64,000 nt of DNA from Flavobacterium flevense (GCF_900142775.1 NZ_FRCC01000001.1:372001-436000), one strand, 5' to 3'. Positions 1 through 8,630 are shown, counted from the stretch's first letter. The notes: a model not told the origin generated them from the letters alone. Made by a program: numbers and translations.

Positions 1-916
1 AAGGATACTCATTAGAACGATAATGAAATCCTTCAATAAAATACCAGATGATTTGCGTAATTAAGATAGCTTCCTGATGTGAATGATGATGGTTAAACAC
101 TCCAAACATCGAAACTTTATCACTTATTCCGGCATATCTTGCTAATGCACAAATTTCTTTTCCATTGAAACCGTTGGGTGCAAAAGAAACAAAATTTCCA
201 GAATCGGCAGATTTTACCGCATTCAGATCTAAACTTACGATATCAGCGTCTCTAAAAACAGGTTCTGCGATAGCAATATTATTTGAAACTTCACCCAGAC
301 GATAGGCATCAAAAAATAATTTTTCGATTAAATCAATTTCTTCCTGAGAGTTATAATAGGTTTGGTAACCAATATTACAGAAATTGAACAAATTATTGGG
401 TTCGTCAATAATCATTTGGGACAAATAAGAATTCGCAGACATTAGCTCCTCTTCTTTACCAAAATCAAATTTACTATCAATAGCCACCAGATTGACCATT
501 TGCTCTAATTCATCATAAGCACGGTACATGCTGTATGTTAAATCCTGCGAACCACCAATAATAACGGGTATAATTTTTCTTTTAATCAAATCAGAGGCTA
601 CTTTGCGTAAAGCAAAATAAGTATCTTCTTTAGAATTTCCAGGCAAAATATCGCCTAAATCAGCAATAACAGCATCCCAATTGCCCGGGAACATACTATA
701 CAATTCCTCCCTGAAATCAGATAAGTCTCCGGAATTGTCAGCACTACCACCTCTGTTTTCCGAAACACCTATTAAAGCAATTTTTATTTTATCTAAATCC
801 GGAAACTCTTCCCGGGTATGAAAAACCACTTTACTTCCCAGTTGCTGAGAACTTAGCGATTTTACCCGTCTTAGTATATGATCATTTATTGGCTCCAGAA
901 AATCAAATCCCATCAT
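1..916 (-). CDS. Arginase/formimidoylglutamase-fold protein, partial, metal site degenerate
   Basis: The frame is open from an ATG at 916 to the left window edge, so the C-terminus is missing; about 305 residues are visible. The ureohydrolase (arginase/HutG) fold is recognisable from a GGSQD segment (121-125), a DSKFD segment (147-151), an SLDLN segment (228-232) and a late NHHHS. In true arginases the matching positions are GGxH, DxHxD and DxD. Here the His becomes Gln124, the His of DxHxD becomes Lys149 and the second Asp of DxD becomes Asn232, so a normal dimanganese centre looks unlikely. It follows topA on the same strand with a gap of about 50 bp. In other flavobacteria I recall a similar gene beside topA and near gldK; that neighbour would lie outside the window. 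Function unknown; automated pipelines would probably name it formimidoylglutamase. Confidence 0.75.
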   Translation of the reverse strand, partial: MMGFDFLEPINDHILRRVKSLSSQQLGSKVVFHTREEFPDLDKIKIALIGVSENRGGSADNSGDLSDFREELYSMFPGNWDAVIADLGDILPGNSKEDTYFALRKVASDLIKRKIIPVIIGGSQDLTYSMYRAYDELEQMVNLVAIDSKFDFGKEEELMSANSYLSQMIIDEPNNLFNFCNIGYQTYYNSQEEIDLIEKLFFDAYRLGEVSNNIAIAEPVFRDADIVSLDLNAVKSADSGNFVSFAPNGFNGKEICALARYAGISDKVSMFGVFNHHHSHQEAILITQIIWYFIEGFHYRSNEYP

Positions 917-967
917 AATAATCTATTCTTAACTTTTTACTTCCTAAGAATAATAAGAAAACTAAGT

Positions 968-3484
968 TTATTTCTTTTTAGTAGTCGTTTTTTTGGCAGC
1001 CGGCTTCTTTGCAGCTGCTTTTTTAGCCGGAGCTTTCTTAGCAGGTGCTTTTTCGGCAATTAAAGCCTGCACTTGTTCCAGAGTCATTTTTGAGGCATCA
1101 ACATCTTTACTCAGTTCAATTTTGATTTTTCCTTTCAAAATAACCGAACGTCCCCATCTGGCTTTTTCTACTACAATACCTTCGTCCTCCCAATTGTGGA
1201 TTACCTTATCAATATTTTTTTGTAATTTATCTTCAATCAAAGCTTCAATATCGGCTTGTGATAAATTATCAAAATCGTATTTCTTACTCACATTGATAAA
1301 CATTCCGTTCCATTTGATAAACGGACCAAAACGTCCCACCCCTTTTTGAACAGCTTCGTTTTTATAAGTAGCAATTGGCGCATCAGCTTTTGCCTTTTCG
1401 TCAATTAATTCCTGAGCTCTTTCTATAGAAACATCCAATGGATTTTCTCCTCTTGGCAAAGAAATAAACACACTTCCGTGGCGTACATAAGGACCAAAAC
1501 GACCATTGCTTACCTCTACTTCTTCGTCTTTGTAAATTCCTAAATTCTTAGGCAACAAAAATAAATCTAAGGCTTCTTCGAGTGTAATATTTCCAATGTT
1601 TTGCTCTTTCATCAAGCTGGCAAATTTCTTTTCCTCATCTTCAGCATCCCCAATTTGAGCCATTGGACCAAATTTCCCTAAACGAACCGAAACCGGTTTT
1701 CCTGTTGCCGGATCAGTACCTAAAATTCGTTCTCCGCTTTCTCTGTCAGCATTCTCTTCAACATGCTTTACTGTTGGATGAAACTGATCATAAAACTCTT
1801 GCATCATGGTTGCCCATTCGATATTTCCTTCGGCAATTTCATCAAAATCCTGTTCTACTTTTGCCGTAAAATTATAATCTAAAATATTCCCGAAATTCTT
1901 TACCAGAAAATCAGTAACAATGGTTCCAATGTCTGTTGGCACTAATTTTCCTTTATCAGAACCCGTATTTTCTTTCAGCAACTTCTCGCCTACTTTACCC
2001 GATTGCAAAGTCAGTTGTGTATAATTGCGTTCCTGTCCTTCTAAATTCCCTTTTTCAACATAATTTCTATTAATAATAGTAGAAATTGTTGGTGCATAAG
2101 TAGAGGGACGACCAATACCCAATTCTTCTAATTTTTTAACCAAAGAAGCTTCGGTATATCTTGCTGCCGGACGCGAATAACGCTCTGTTGCAGTAATATA
2201 ATTGTTTTGTAATTTTTCGTTGACTTTCATTGCAGGCAACATTCCTTCTTGCTCCTCTTCGTCGTCGTCATGACCTTCAAGATACACTTTTAAGAAACCT
2301 TCAAAAAGCAAAACTTCACCAGATGCAGCAAACAATTCTGAATGATTATTAGCGGCAATTTTAACATTGGTACGCTCTAATTGAGCATCACTCATTTGCG
2401 AAGCTAAAGTTCGTTTCCAAATCAAATCATACAAACGCGCCTGATCCCTGTCGATATTTACGGTATGACGCGACATATCGGTAGGACGAATAGCCTCGTG
2501 AGCTTCCTGTGCTCCTTTACTTTTATTTGTAAAAATTCTGGGCTTCGAAAATGCTGCACCGTAGGATTTTATAATTTCAGCCTCGGCAGCATCCATGGCT
2601 TCTTTAGAAAGATTTACACTATCCGTTCTCATATAAGTAATCAATCCGGCTTCGTACAAACGTTGTGCTAATTGCATGGTGATTCCAACAGGCAAATACA
2701 ATTTACGAGCCGCTTCCTGTTGTAAAGTCGAAGTGGTAAATGGCGCAGTTGGTGATTTTTTTGTTGGTTTTGTTTCTAAATCAGCCACTTTGTAAGCAGA
2801 ACCGATATTTTTATTTAAAAAATCTTCGGCTTCTTTTTTAGTATTAAAATTTTTAGGCAGCTTAGCTTTGAATGTTTTTCCTGCTTCGTTAGTAAATTCG
2901 GCAACAACAGAATAAGAAGCGATTGCTTTAAATTCCTGAATTTCACGTTCTCTTTCAACAATTAAACGAACAGATACCGATTGTACACGACCCGCTGAAA
3001 GTCCGCCTTTAATTTTTCTCCATAAAACCGGAGACAATTCATAACCTACCAAACGATCCAGAACACGACGTGCCTGTTGCGCATTGACCAAATTATAATC
3101 TATTTCACGTGGATTATCAATTGCTTTTAGAATGGCATTTTTTGTGATTTCGTGAAAAACAATACGCTTGGTTTTATTTTTATCTAGTTTTAGTTCTTCC
3201 GCCAAGTGCCATGAAATAGCCTCTCCCTCGCGGTCCTCATCACTTGCTAACCAAACCGTTTCCGCTTTCTTAGACAACGCTTTTAATTTAGTAACCAAGG
3301 CTTTTTTATCCGGAGAAACTTCGTATTTAGGTTTAAATCCATGTTCTACATCCACACCTATTTCCTTTGAAGGCAAGTCGGCAATATGCCCATAACTTGA
3401 CTCCACCTGGTAATCACTTCCTAAAAATTTCTCGATTGTTTTTGCCTTTGCAGGTGACTCAACTATTACTAAATTCTTTGCCAT
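968..3484 (-). CDS. topA: DNA topoisomerase I (type IA)
   Basis: Relaxes negatively supercoiled DNA by transient cleavage of one strand. The N-terminus carries the TOPRIM domain (AKNLVIVESPAKAKTIEKFL at the start, then DEDREGEAISWH). The catalytic tyrosine lies in GLITYMRTDSVN near residue 290. The C-terminal third has repeated topoisomerase C-terminal units (GKFGPM, GRFGPY, GRFGPF) instead of cysteine zinc ribbons, and ends in a Lys/Ala-rich tail (KKAPAKKAAAKK) that probably binds nucleic acid. The frame could open seven codons earlier at 3505, but a TAnnTTTG promoter element covers 3503-3510, so translation from the MAKNLVIVES methionine at 3484 is preferred. About 838 residues, usual for the Bacteroidota enzyme. 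Confidence 0.96.
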   Translation of the reverse strand: MAKNLVIVESPAKAKTIEKFLGSDYQVESSYGHIADLPSKEIGVDVEHGFKPKYEVSPDKKALVTKLKALSKKAETVWLASDEDREGEAISWHLAEELKLDKNKTKRIVFHEITKNAILKAIDNPREIDYNLVNAQQARRVLDRLVGYELSPVLWRKIKGGLSAGRVQSVSVRLIVEREREIQEFKAIASYSVVAEFTNEAGKTFKAKLPKNFNTKKEAEDFLNKNIGSAYKVADLETKPTKKSPTAPFTTSTLQQEAARKLYLPVGITMQLAQRLYEAGLITYMRTDSVNLSKEAMDAAEAEIIKSYGAAFSKPRIFTNKSKGAQEAHEAIRPTDMSRHTVNIDRDQARLYDLIWKRTLASQMSDAQLERTNVKIAANNHSELFAASGEVLLFEGFLKVYLEGHDDDEEEQEGMLPAMKVNEKLQNNYITATERYSRPAARYTEASLVKKLEELGIGRPSTYAPTISTIINRNYVEKGNLEGQERNYTQLTLQSGKVGEKLLKENTGSDKGKLVPTDIGTIVTDFLVKNFGNILDYNFTAKVEQDFDEIAEGNIEWATMMQEFYDQFHPTVKHVEENADRESGERILGTDPATGKPVSVRLGKFGPMAQIGDAEDEEKKFASLMKEQNIGNITLEEALDLFLLPKNLGIYKDEEVEVSNGRFGPYVRHGSVFISLPRGENPLDVSIERAQELIDEKAKADAPIATYKNEAVQKGVGRFGPFIKWNGMFINVSKKYDFDNLSQADIEALIEDKLQKNIDKVIHNWEDEGIVVEKARWGRSVILKGKIKIELSKDVDASKMTLEQVQALIAEKAPAKKAPAKKAAAKKPAAKKTTTKKK

Positions 3485-3502
3485 TGCTATATTTTTCTGG
3501 AA

Positions 3503-3530
3503 CAAAAGTATCTATTTTTTTTAAATACAA
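3503..3530 (-). promoter_or_regulatory. topA promoter
   Basis: Read on the minus strand, TTG (3530-3528), a 17-bp spacer and TACTTTTG (3510-3503) match the Flavobacterium consensus TTG-N17-23-TAnnTTTG. The predicted start of transcription lies a few bases before the 3484 ATG, giving a short leader. Confidence 0.7.
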
Positions 3531-3705
3531 CGGCTTTAGATTTTTTTTTTGAAAGAATTAGCAACTTACCTTATTTATATAGACTGTTCGATTTTAAGTT
3601 TTAAATTCTAAAATTCAGGGCCTGAGTTTTGGCATTCGTTTTTTATTTTTTTCAAAACCTCTGTATTCAAATGCCTTAAATTTTGTTAATTCTTCATCTG
3701 ACATC

Positions 3706-3737
3706 TTGTCATATCCGTTTGATTTCTGTTATCTTTG
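3706..3737 (+). promoter_or_regulatory. miaB promoter
   Basis: TTG at 3706-3708, a 21-bp spacer and TATCTTTG at 3730-3737 fit the Flavobacterium consensus, and the miaB ATG follows 18 bp later. The 3506-3755 stretch between the divergent topA and miaB genes otherwise shows only AT-rich sequence. Confidence 0.7.
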
Positions 3738-3755
3738 TACTTTGAAACAACTTGA

Positions 3756-5201
3756 ATGGAAAAGATTATCGAAGAGAATAAACAAGGAGAAAGCCTTGTG
3801 CTGGAAAATAAGCCGGAAAACACTAAAAAATTATACATTGAAAGTTACGGCTGTGCCATGAACTTTTCAGACAGCGAAATAGTTGCTTCTATATTATCCG
3901 GCAACGGATACAACACGACACAGATTTTAGAAGAAGCCGATTTGGTTTTAGTAAACACCTGTTCGATTCGTGACAAAGCAGAGCAAACCATTCGCAAACG
4001 CTTAGAAAAATACAATGCCGTAAAACGCATTAATTCAAAAATGAAAGTAGGCGTTTTAGGCTGTATGGCCGAACGTTTGAAAAGTCAGTTTCTGGAAGAA
4101 GAAAAAATTGTAGACTTGGTTGTAGGTCCGGATGCTTATAAAGATCTGCCTAATTTATTGGCAGAAGTTGAAGAAGGCCGTGACGCTATCAATGTTATAT
4201 TGTCTAAAGAGGAAACGTACGGAGATATTTCGCCAGTGCGATTAATGAGTAACGGGATTACCGCTTTGGTTTCTATTACCCGTGGTTGTGATAATATGTG
4301 CACTTTTTGTGTAGTTCCTTTTACCCGCGGTCGCGAACGCAGCCGTGAGCCCCAAAGTATTATGGCTGAAATTCAGGATTTATGGGACAAAGGTTTTAAA
4401 GAAATCACACTTTTAGGTCAAAACGTTGATAGTTATTTATGGTACGGTGGCGGTTTGAAAAAAGATTTTGAAAACGCATCGGAAATGCAAAAAGCAACTG
4501 CAGTCAATTTTGACCAGTTACTCGAAATGGTAGCGGTTACTTTTCCTAAAATGCGTATTCGTTTTTCGACTTCTAACCCACAGGATATGCACGAAAGTGT
4601 GTTGCATATTATTGCAAAATATCCTAATATCTGTAAACACATTCACTTGCCGGTACAATCGGGAAGCAACCGGATTTTAAAGGAAATGAATCGCTTGCAC
4701 ACTCGCGAAGAATACATGACTTTAATTGATAAAATAAAAACTATTATTCCTGAAGCTGCTATTTCGCAGGATATGATTGCCGGTTTCCCAACAGAAACCG
4801 AACAAGATCATCAGGATACCATGAGTTTAATGGAATATGTAAAATATAATTTTGGATACATGTATTCGTATTCTGAACGTCCGGGAACTTTGGCAGGAAG
4901 AAAAATGGAAGATGATGTTCCTGAAGAAACCAAAGCCAGAAGATTACAGGAAATTGTGGATTTACAACAAAAACATGCCTGGTTTCGTTCTGAAGAATTT
5001 ATTGGAAAAACTGTGGAAGTATTAATTGAAAAAGTTTCGAAAAAATCCAAGGAAGAATTCTCAGGAAGAAATTCACAAAGTATCACGGTGGTTTTTCCAA
5101 AAGAGAATTATAAAATAGGTGATTTTGTAAATGTAAAAATCAATTCCTGCACCAGCGGAACTTTAAAAGGAGAAGCGGTAGGTTTGAGTGAAATGAATTA
5201 G
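3756..5201 (+). CDS. miaB: tRNA-2-methylthio-N6-dimethylallyladenosine synthase
   Basis: Radical-SAM methylthiotransferase that adds a methylthio group to i6A37 of tRNAs reading UNN codons. The N-terminal UPF0004 domain has the three cysteines binding the auxiliary 4Fe-4S cluster (ESYGCAMNFSDSE, NTCSIRDKAE, GCMAERL). The radical SAM cluster motif CxxxCxxC is in RGCDNMCTFCVVPFTRGRER near residue 180. The C-terminal TRAM domain spans roughly 410-478 (RNSQSITVVFPKENYKIGDF). At 481 residues it is full length. It stands alone behind its own promoter; its stop codon lies three bases before the left inverted repeat of the GxxExxY element. Confidence 0.96.
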   Translation: MEKIIEENKQGESLVLENKPENTKKLYIESYGCAMNFSDSEIVASILSGNGYNTTQILEEADLVLVNTCSIRDKAEQTIRKRLEKYNAVKRINSKMKVGVLGCMAERLKSQFLEEEKIVDLVVGPDAYKDLPNLLAEVEEGRDAINVILSKEETYGDISPVRLMSNGITALVSITRGCDNMCTFCVVPFTRGRERSREPQSIMAEIQDLWDKGFKEITLLGQNVDSYLWYGGGLKKDFENASEMQKATAVNFDQLLEMVAVTFPKMRIRFSTSNPQDMHESVLHIIAKYPNICKHIHLPVQSGSNRILKEMNRLHTREEYMTLIDKIKTIIPEAAISQDMIAGFPTETEQDHQDTMSLMEYVKYNFGYMYSYSERPGTLAGRKMEDDVPEETKARRLQEIVDLQQKHAWFRSEEFIGKTVEVLIEKVSKKSKEEFSGRNSQSITVVFPKENYKIGDFVNVKINSCTSGTLKGEAVGLSEMN

Positions 5202-5204
5202 GTT

Positions 5205-5226
5205 TTAACCGCAAATTACACAAATT
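5205..5226 (+). repeat. Left inverted repeat flanking the GxxExxY gene
   Basis: A 22-bp arm beginning TTAACCGCAAATTACACAAA, three bases after the miaB stop codon. It is the reverse complement of the segment at 5647-5668 with 21 of 22 matches. The CACAAATTnnCACAAATT style is a dispersed intergenic repeat type I know from Bacteroidota genomes. Confidence 0.8.
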
Positions 5227-5242
5227 TTCACAAAAAAAATCT

Positions 5243-5632
5243 ATGGCCGACACAAACGAATATTATTACAAGAAAGATGAAAATTATCAAATTGTTGGTC
5301 TTTGCATGGAAGTACATAGATTATTAGGTCCCGGATTACTGGAAATTGTTTACAAAGACGCATTAGAAATTGAATTTAAAAACCATCAAATTCCTTATCA
5401 ACGAGAAAAGGAGTTTTCAATAGAATATAAAGGAATTATTTTACCTCATAAATTTTATGCCGATTTTATAGTTTATGAAGACATAATATTAGAAGTAAAA
5501 TCTGTAAAAGAAATCAGTAATGATCATCTTGCTCAGACATTAAATTATATGAAACTAGCAGATACTCCTGTTGGAATAATTGCAAACTTTCAGAACAAAT
5601 CATTAACACATAAACGATTGATAAATTCATAA
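5243..5632 (+). CDS. GxxExxY protein (PDDEXK-like fold)
   Basis: A 129-residue protein of the GxxExxY family (TIGR04256), recognised from VHRLLGPGLLEIVYKDAL, where G-LL-E-IV-Y gives the name, followed by FYADFIVYEDIILEVKSVK. The D..EVK arrangement near residues 74-89 is a PDDEXK nuclease-like core, so a nucleic-acid cleaving activity is plausible but unproven. The family has no settled function and often occurs in several copies per genome. The gene sits alone between a pair of 22-bp inverted repeats, suggesting a small element inserted after miaB. It ends just before the right repeat. Confidence 0.88.
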   Translation: MADTNEYYYKKDENYQIVGLCMEVHRLLGPGLLEIVYKDALEIEFKNHQIPYQREKEFSIEYKGIILPHKFYADFIVYEDIILEVKSVKEISNDHLAQTLNYMKLADTPVGIIANFQNKSLTHKRLINS

Positions 5633-5646
5633 AATGAATTTGCGCT

Positions 5647-5668
5647 AATTTGTGTAATTTGTGGTTAA
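5647..5668 (-). repeat. Right inverted repeat flanking the GxxExxY gene
   Basis: Inverted partner of 5205-5226, ending in TAATTTGTGGTTAA, 14 bp after the GxxExxY stop codon. The 48-residue membrane protein gene starts 12 bp further on, so the repeat lies in its leader. Confidence 0.8.
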
Positions 5669-5680
5669 TTTTAAAAAACT

Positions 5681-5827
5681 ATGACAAAAAAACAAATACT
5701 CATCGTTATATTCACTTTTATCTTTGGATTTGGAGCTACTTTCTATATTATTAGAACTTATTTTCCAAAGCATAAAGTAGAAAAAACAAATACCGTCAAA
5801 GATACTTTGACAAATGATAAAAAATAA
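5681..5827 (+). CDS. Small single-pass membrane protein, 48 aa
   Basis: An ATG at 5681 opens a 48-codon frame ending in TAA at 5825-5827. The product is MTKKQ followed by one hydrophobic segment (about residues 6-24, ILIVIFTFIFGFGATFYII), then a basic and polar tail of about 24 residues rich in Lys, Thr and Asp. This is the form of a single-pass inner-membrane protein with a soluble tail. No family recognised. It lies between the GxxExxY element and the sigma-54 activator. The strongly amphipathic composition argues for a real gene, but its size limits certainty. Confidence 0.6.
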   Translation: MTKKQILIVIFTFIFGFGATFYIIRTYFPKHKVEKTNTVKDTLTNDKK

Positions 5828-5854
5828 AACTGAAAATTTACGTTTAACAAAAAA

Positions 5855-5897
5855 GAGAGTGCTTTGCTATATGACTTGCAACTCCTCACAATAACAA
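5855..5897 (+). repeat. Degenerate copy of a dispersed leader repeat
   Basis: This 43-bp stretch (gagagtgctttgc ... gcaactcctcacaataaca) is a diverged copy of the segment at 9413-9454 before groEL. It abuts the ATG of the sigma-54 activator at 5899. The better copy resembles the widespread bacterial repeat whose reverse strand reads TGTCATTGCGAGG. Confidence 0.7.
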
Positions 5898-5898
5898 A

Positions 5899-7155
5899 AT
5901 GGAATCAGTTCAAAACATAAAACAACGATTTGAGATTATTGGGAATGACCCAAAGCTCAATCGTGCGATAGAAAAAGCCATTCAGGTAGCACCTACTGAT
6001 ATTTCCGTGCTGGTTACCGGAGAAAGTGGTGTAGGAAAAGAAAACATCCCAAGAATTATCCATTCGCTATCCCATAGAAAACATGGTAAATACATTGCTG
6101 TAAACTGTGGTGCTATTCCCGAAGGAACTATTGACAGTGAACTTTTTGGACACGAAAAAGGAGCTTTTACAGGTGCAACAAGTACCCGTGAAGGCTATTT
6201 TGAAGTGGCCAATGGCGGAACAATTTTTCTGGACGAAGTAGGCGAATTACCTCTAACCACTCAGGTGCGTTTGCTGCGAATTCTTGAAAACGGCGAATTC
6301 CTGAAAGTAGGTTCTTCACAGGTTCAAAAAACCGATGTAAGAATTGTGGCTGCTACCAATGTTAATTTGTTTAGTGCTATCGAAAAAGGAAAATTCAGGG
6401 AAGATTTGTATTATCGTTTAAGTACTGTAGATATTACGTTGCCACCTTTGCGCGACAGAAAAGATGATATTCATTTATTGTTTCGAAAATTCTCTGCCGA
6501 TTTTGCACATAAATACAAAATGCCTCCGTTAAAACTGGATGAAAATGCGGTGCAATTACTACAAAAATACCGTTGGAGCGGAAACATTCGTCAGCTAAGA
6601 AACGTTGCTGAACAAATTTCGGTTTTAGAAACGAACCGCGATATCTCGGGTGTAACTTTGCAGGCTTATTTGCCGCCTACAGAGGGTAGTAATCTTCCGT
6701 CGGTAATTAAAAGCAACAAAAGCGAAAGTGATTTTAGTACCGAAAGAGACATCTTATACAAAGTTCTTTTTGACATGAAAAGCGATTTGAATGATCTTAA
6801 GAAACTCACTTTGGAACTGATGAAAAGTGGCGCTGCCAAAACTCAGGATATCAATCCGAATCTGATTCAGAAAATATATGGTTCTAAAAATGAAGATAGC
6901 GAAATAGAATTTGAAGAACAAGCTGTAACCGCTGTGATGCCAACGAATCACAATGAAAACTATACTAATTCTGACGACAACTACCTTTTTGCAGAAACCA
7001 TTGAAGAAGAGGAAGTATTACGCTTAGAGCAAAAAGAAATCGAAATGATTAAAAAATCATTAGAAAAAAACAAAGGAAAAAGGAAAGCTGCAGCGGACGA
7101 ATTAGGAATTTCGGAACGAACATTGTATCGAAAAATCAAACAATTCGATTTATAA
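5899..7155 (+). CDS. Sigma-54-dependent transcriptional activator without receiver domain
   Basis: Bacterial enhancer-binding protein that remodels sigma-54 RNA polymerase by ATP hydrolysis. The AAA+ domain begins almost at the N-terminus: Walker A GESGVGKE (41-48), GAFTGA sigma-54 contact loop (88-93), Walker B GGTIFLDEVGEL (106-117) and an arginine-finger/sensor region. An acidic linker with little homology follows (about 255-370), then a Fis-type helix-turn-helix (RKAAADELGISERTLYRKIK) at the end. There is no REC, PAS or GAF domain, so its input must come through another protein or the linker. It precedes lptE with an 80-bp gap containing a TATATTTG box. A sigma-54-like site lies before groES in the same gene block. 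Confidence 0.92.
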   Translation: MESVQNIKQRFEIIGNDPKLNRAIEKAIQVAPTDISVLVTGESGVGKENIPRIIHSLSHRKHGKYIAVNCGAIPEGTIDSELFGHEKGAFTGATSTREGYFEVANGGTIFLDEVGELPLTTQVRLLRILENGEFLKVGSSQVQKTDVRIVAATNVNLFSAIEKGKFREDLYYRLSTVDITLPPLRDRKDDIHLLFRKFSADFAHKYKMPPLKLDENAVQLLQKYRWSGNIRQLRNVAEQISVLETNRDISGVTLQAYLPPTEGSNLPSVIKSNKSESDFSTERDILYKVLFDMKSDLNDLKKLTLELMKSGAAKTQDINPNLIQKIYGSKNEDSEIEFEEQAVTAVMPTNHNENYTNSDDNYLFAETIEEEEVLRLEQKEIEMIKKSLEKNKGKRKAAADELGISERTLYRKIKQFDL

Positions 7156-7200
7156 AAAGTAAATAAAATAGCAAAATACAAATTCAAAAATCGAAATCAG

Positions 7201-7208
7201 TATATTTG
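7201..7208 (+). promoter_or_regulatory. Candidate -7 element for lptE
   Basis: TATATTTG matches TAnnTTTG and lies 26 bp before the lptE ATG. I see no convincing -33 TTG at the right spacing, so this is a weak call. Confidence 0.4.
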
Positions 7209-7234
7209 AAAACCGGATTTCTTTACACATACTC

Positions 7235-7738
7235 ATGAAAAAAACATATTTATTATTAATCCTGATTATCCTGTTTACCACTAACAGCTGTAGTATTTAC
7301 AACTTTACCGGAACGGGAAAAATCGATGCTAAAACCTTTCAGGTTAATTTCTTTCAGAATAATGCCGATTTAGTAGAACCAGGAATTGACAGAACATTTA
7401 CATTAACACTTCAGGATCTTTTACAAAATCAAACGAATCTGAATCTGATACAAAATGGTGCTGATTTAATTTATGAGGGAGAAATTACAGATTACCGTAT
7501 CAGCCCGATGACTGCGACTGCAGATCAGCAAGCCTCTCAAAACAGATTAAAAATAAGAGTAAATGTACGGTTTACCAATAGAAATAAAGAGGCTGATGAT
7601 TTTGAAAAACCATTCGAGTTTTATTACGATTATCCGGCACAAACACAATTACAAGGAGCCGTTTTAAACACAGCACTGGATGAAATTTTTGAAAGAATTA
7701 CGCAGGATATTTTTAATGCCTCATTAGCTAAATGGTAA
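7235..7738 (+). CDS. lptE: LptE-family LPS assembly lipoprotein
   Basis: Outer-membrane lipoprotein partner of LptD in lipopolysaccharide insertion. The first 19 residues form a lipoprotein signal peptide ending in a lipobox-like TNSC, with Cys19 as lipidation site. The mature part (SIYNFTGTGKIDAKTFQVNF ... TFTLTLQDLLQNQTNL ... YEGEITDYRISPM) has the pattern of the Bacteroidota LptE family. At 167 residues it is full length. It sits between a sigma-54 activator and a TPR-like gene leading into secG, the order I expect in flavobacteria. The match is by family pattern, not catalytic residues. Confidence 0.85.
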   Translation: MKKTYLLLILIILFTTNSCSIYNFTGTGKIDAKTFQVNFFQNNADLVEPGIDRTFTLTLQDLLQNQTNLNLIQNGADLIYEGEITDYRISPMTATADQQASQNRLKIRVNVRFTNRNKEADDFEKPFEFYYDYPAQTQLQGAVLNTALDEIFERITQDIFNASLAKW

Positions 7739-7805
7739 AATGTTGATTCGGTTATTGGTGGATTCTATAATTTGATGCCAAATAACCAAATACCAAATAA
7801 ACCTT

Positions 7806-8627
7806 ATGAACGTAACCGATTATACTTATTTAATCAACAAGCCCCAGACGATTACTGAAAAGCAAACTCTTGCTTTAGAAAAAGTATTGGATGAATTTCC
7901 GTATTTTCAAAGTGCCAGAGCCTTGCGGTTAAAAGGACTTTACAATGAAAATAGCTATCAGTACAATGGCGCATTAAAAGTTACGGCAGCTCACACTACT
8001 GACAGAGCCATTTTGTTTGATTTTATAAGTTCGGATGATTTTAATGCGATACAGAAAGATTTATTCGAAAAGAAAACTAATGAATTACTGTCAATACATG
8101 TTGTTGACAGCATCGAAATTGTTGCTGATCAAAAATCAGAATCTGTTATAAATGATCCCCAACAAAACGATTCTGAAGAAACAGCAAACACCGCAGAGGA
8201 AAAATTAGAATTAGGAAAACCATTAGAATTTTCGAAAAATGAAACGCATTCTTTTCAGGAATGGCTGCAACTTTCCAGAATTCAACCTATCGTCAGAGAG
8301 ACTGAAACTAAAAAAAGCACTACAATCAACTCCGAAGAAGAGGCGCTTAGAAAGAAAAAAGAATCCATAATTAATAAGTTTATCCAGACTAATCCTAAGA
8401 TTTCAGCAGTGAAACACAGTACTCCGTCAATAAACATAGACATTAATAAAGAAGATACTACTTCGTTGATGACAGAGACTTTAGCCAAAGTATATTTAGA
8501 ACAAAAAAAATATCAAAAAGCAATTCAGGCATATGAAATATTAATTTTGAAATATCCAGAAAAAAGTAGTTTCTTTGCAGACCGCATATCGGATATTAAG
8601 ATTTTACAACAAAACAATAATAATTAA
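7806..8627 (+). CDS. Tetratricopeptide-repeat-like protein of unknown function
   Basis: A 273-residue soluble protein without signal peptide. The N-terminus (about 10-60, NKPQTITEKQTLALEKVLDEF ... YFQSARALRLKG) reads as paired helices. A low-complexity acidic middle of about 100 residues follows, and the C-terminus has one clear TPR hairpin (LAKVYLEQKKYQKAIQAYEI followed by LILKYPEKSSFFADRI). It is probably a scaffold or binding protein; no partner can be named. It is separated from secG by only three bases and is surely co-transcribed with it, which ties it loosely to protein export or envelope biogenesis. Confidence 0.75.
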   Translation: MNVTDYTYLINKPQTITEKQTLALEKVLDEFPYFQSARALRLKGLYNENSYQYNGALKVTAAHTTDRAILFDFISSDDFNAIQKDLFEKKTNELLSIHVVDSIEIVADQKSESVINDPQQNDSEETANTAEEKLELGKPLEFSKNETHSFQEWLQLSRIQPIVRETETKKSTTINSEEEALRKKKESIINKFIQTNPKISAVKHSTPSINIDINKEDTTSLMTETLAKVYLEQKKYQKAIQAYEILILKYPEKSSFFADRISDIKILQQNNNN

Positions 8628-8630
8628 GTA

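Noticed and set aside
3485..3505. Seven-codon N-terminal extension of TopA
   Set aside because: The extension overlaps the TACTTTTG promoter box, and family members start at the internal methionine.
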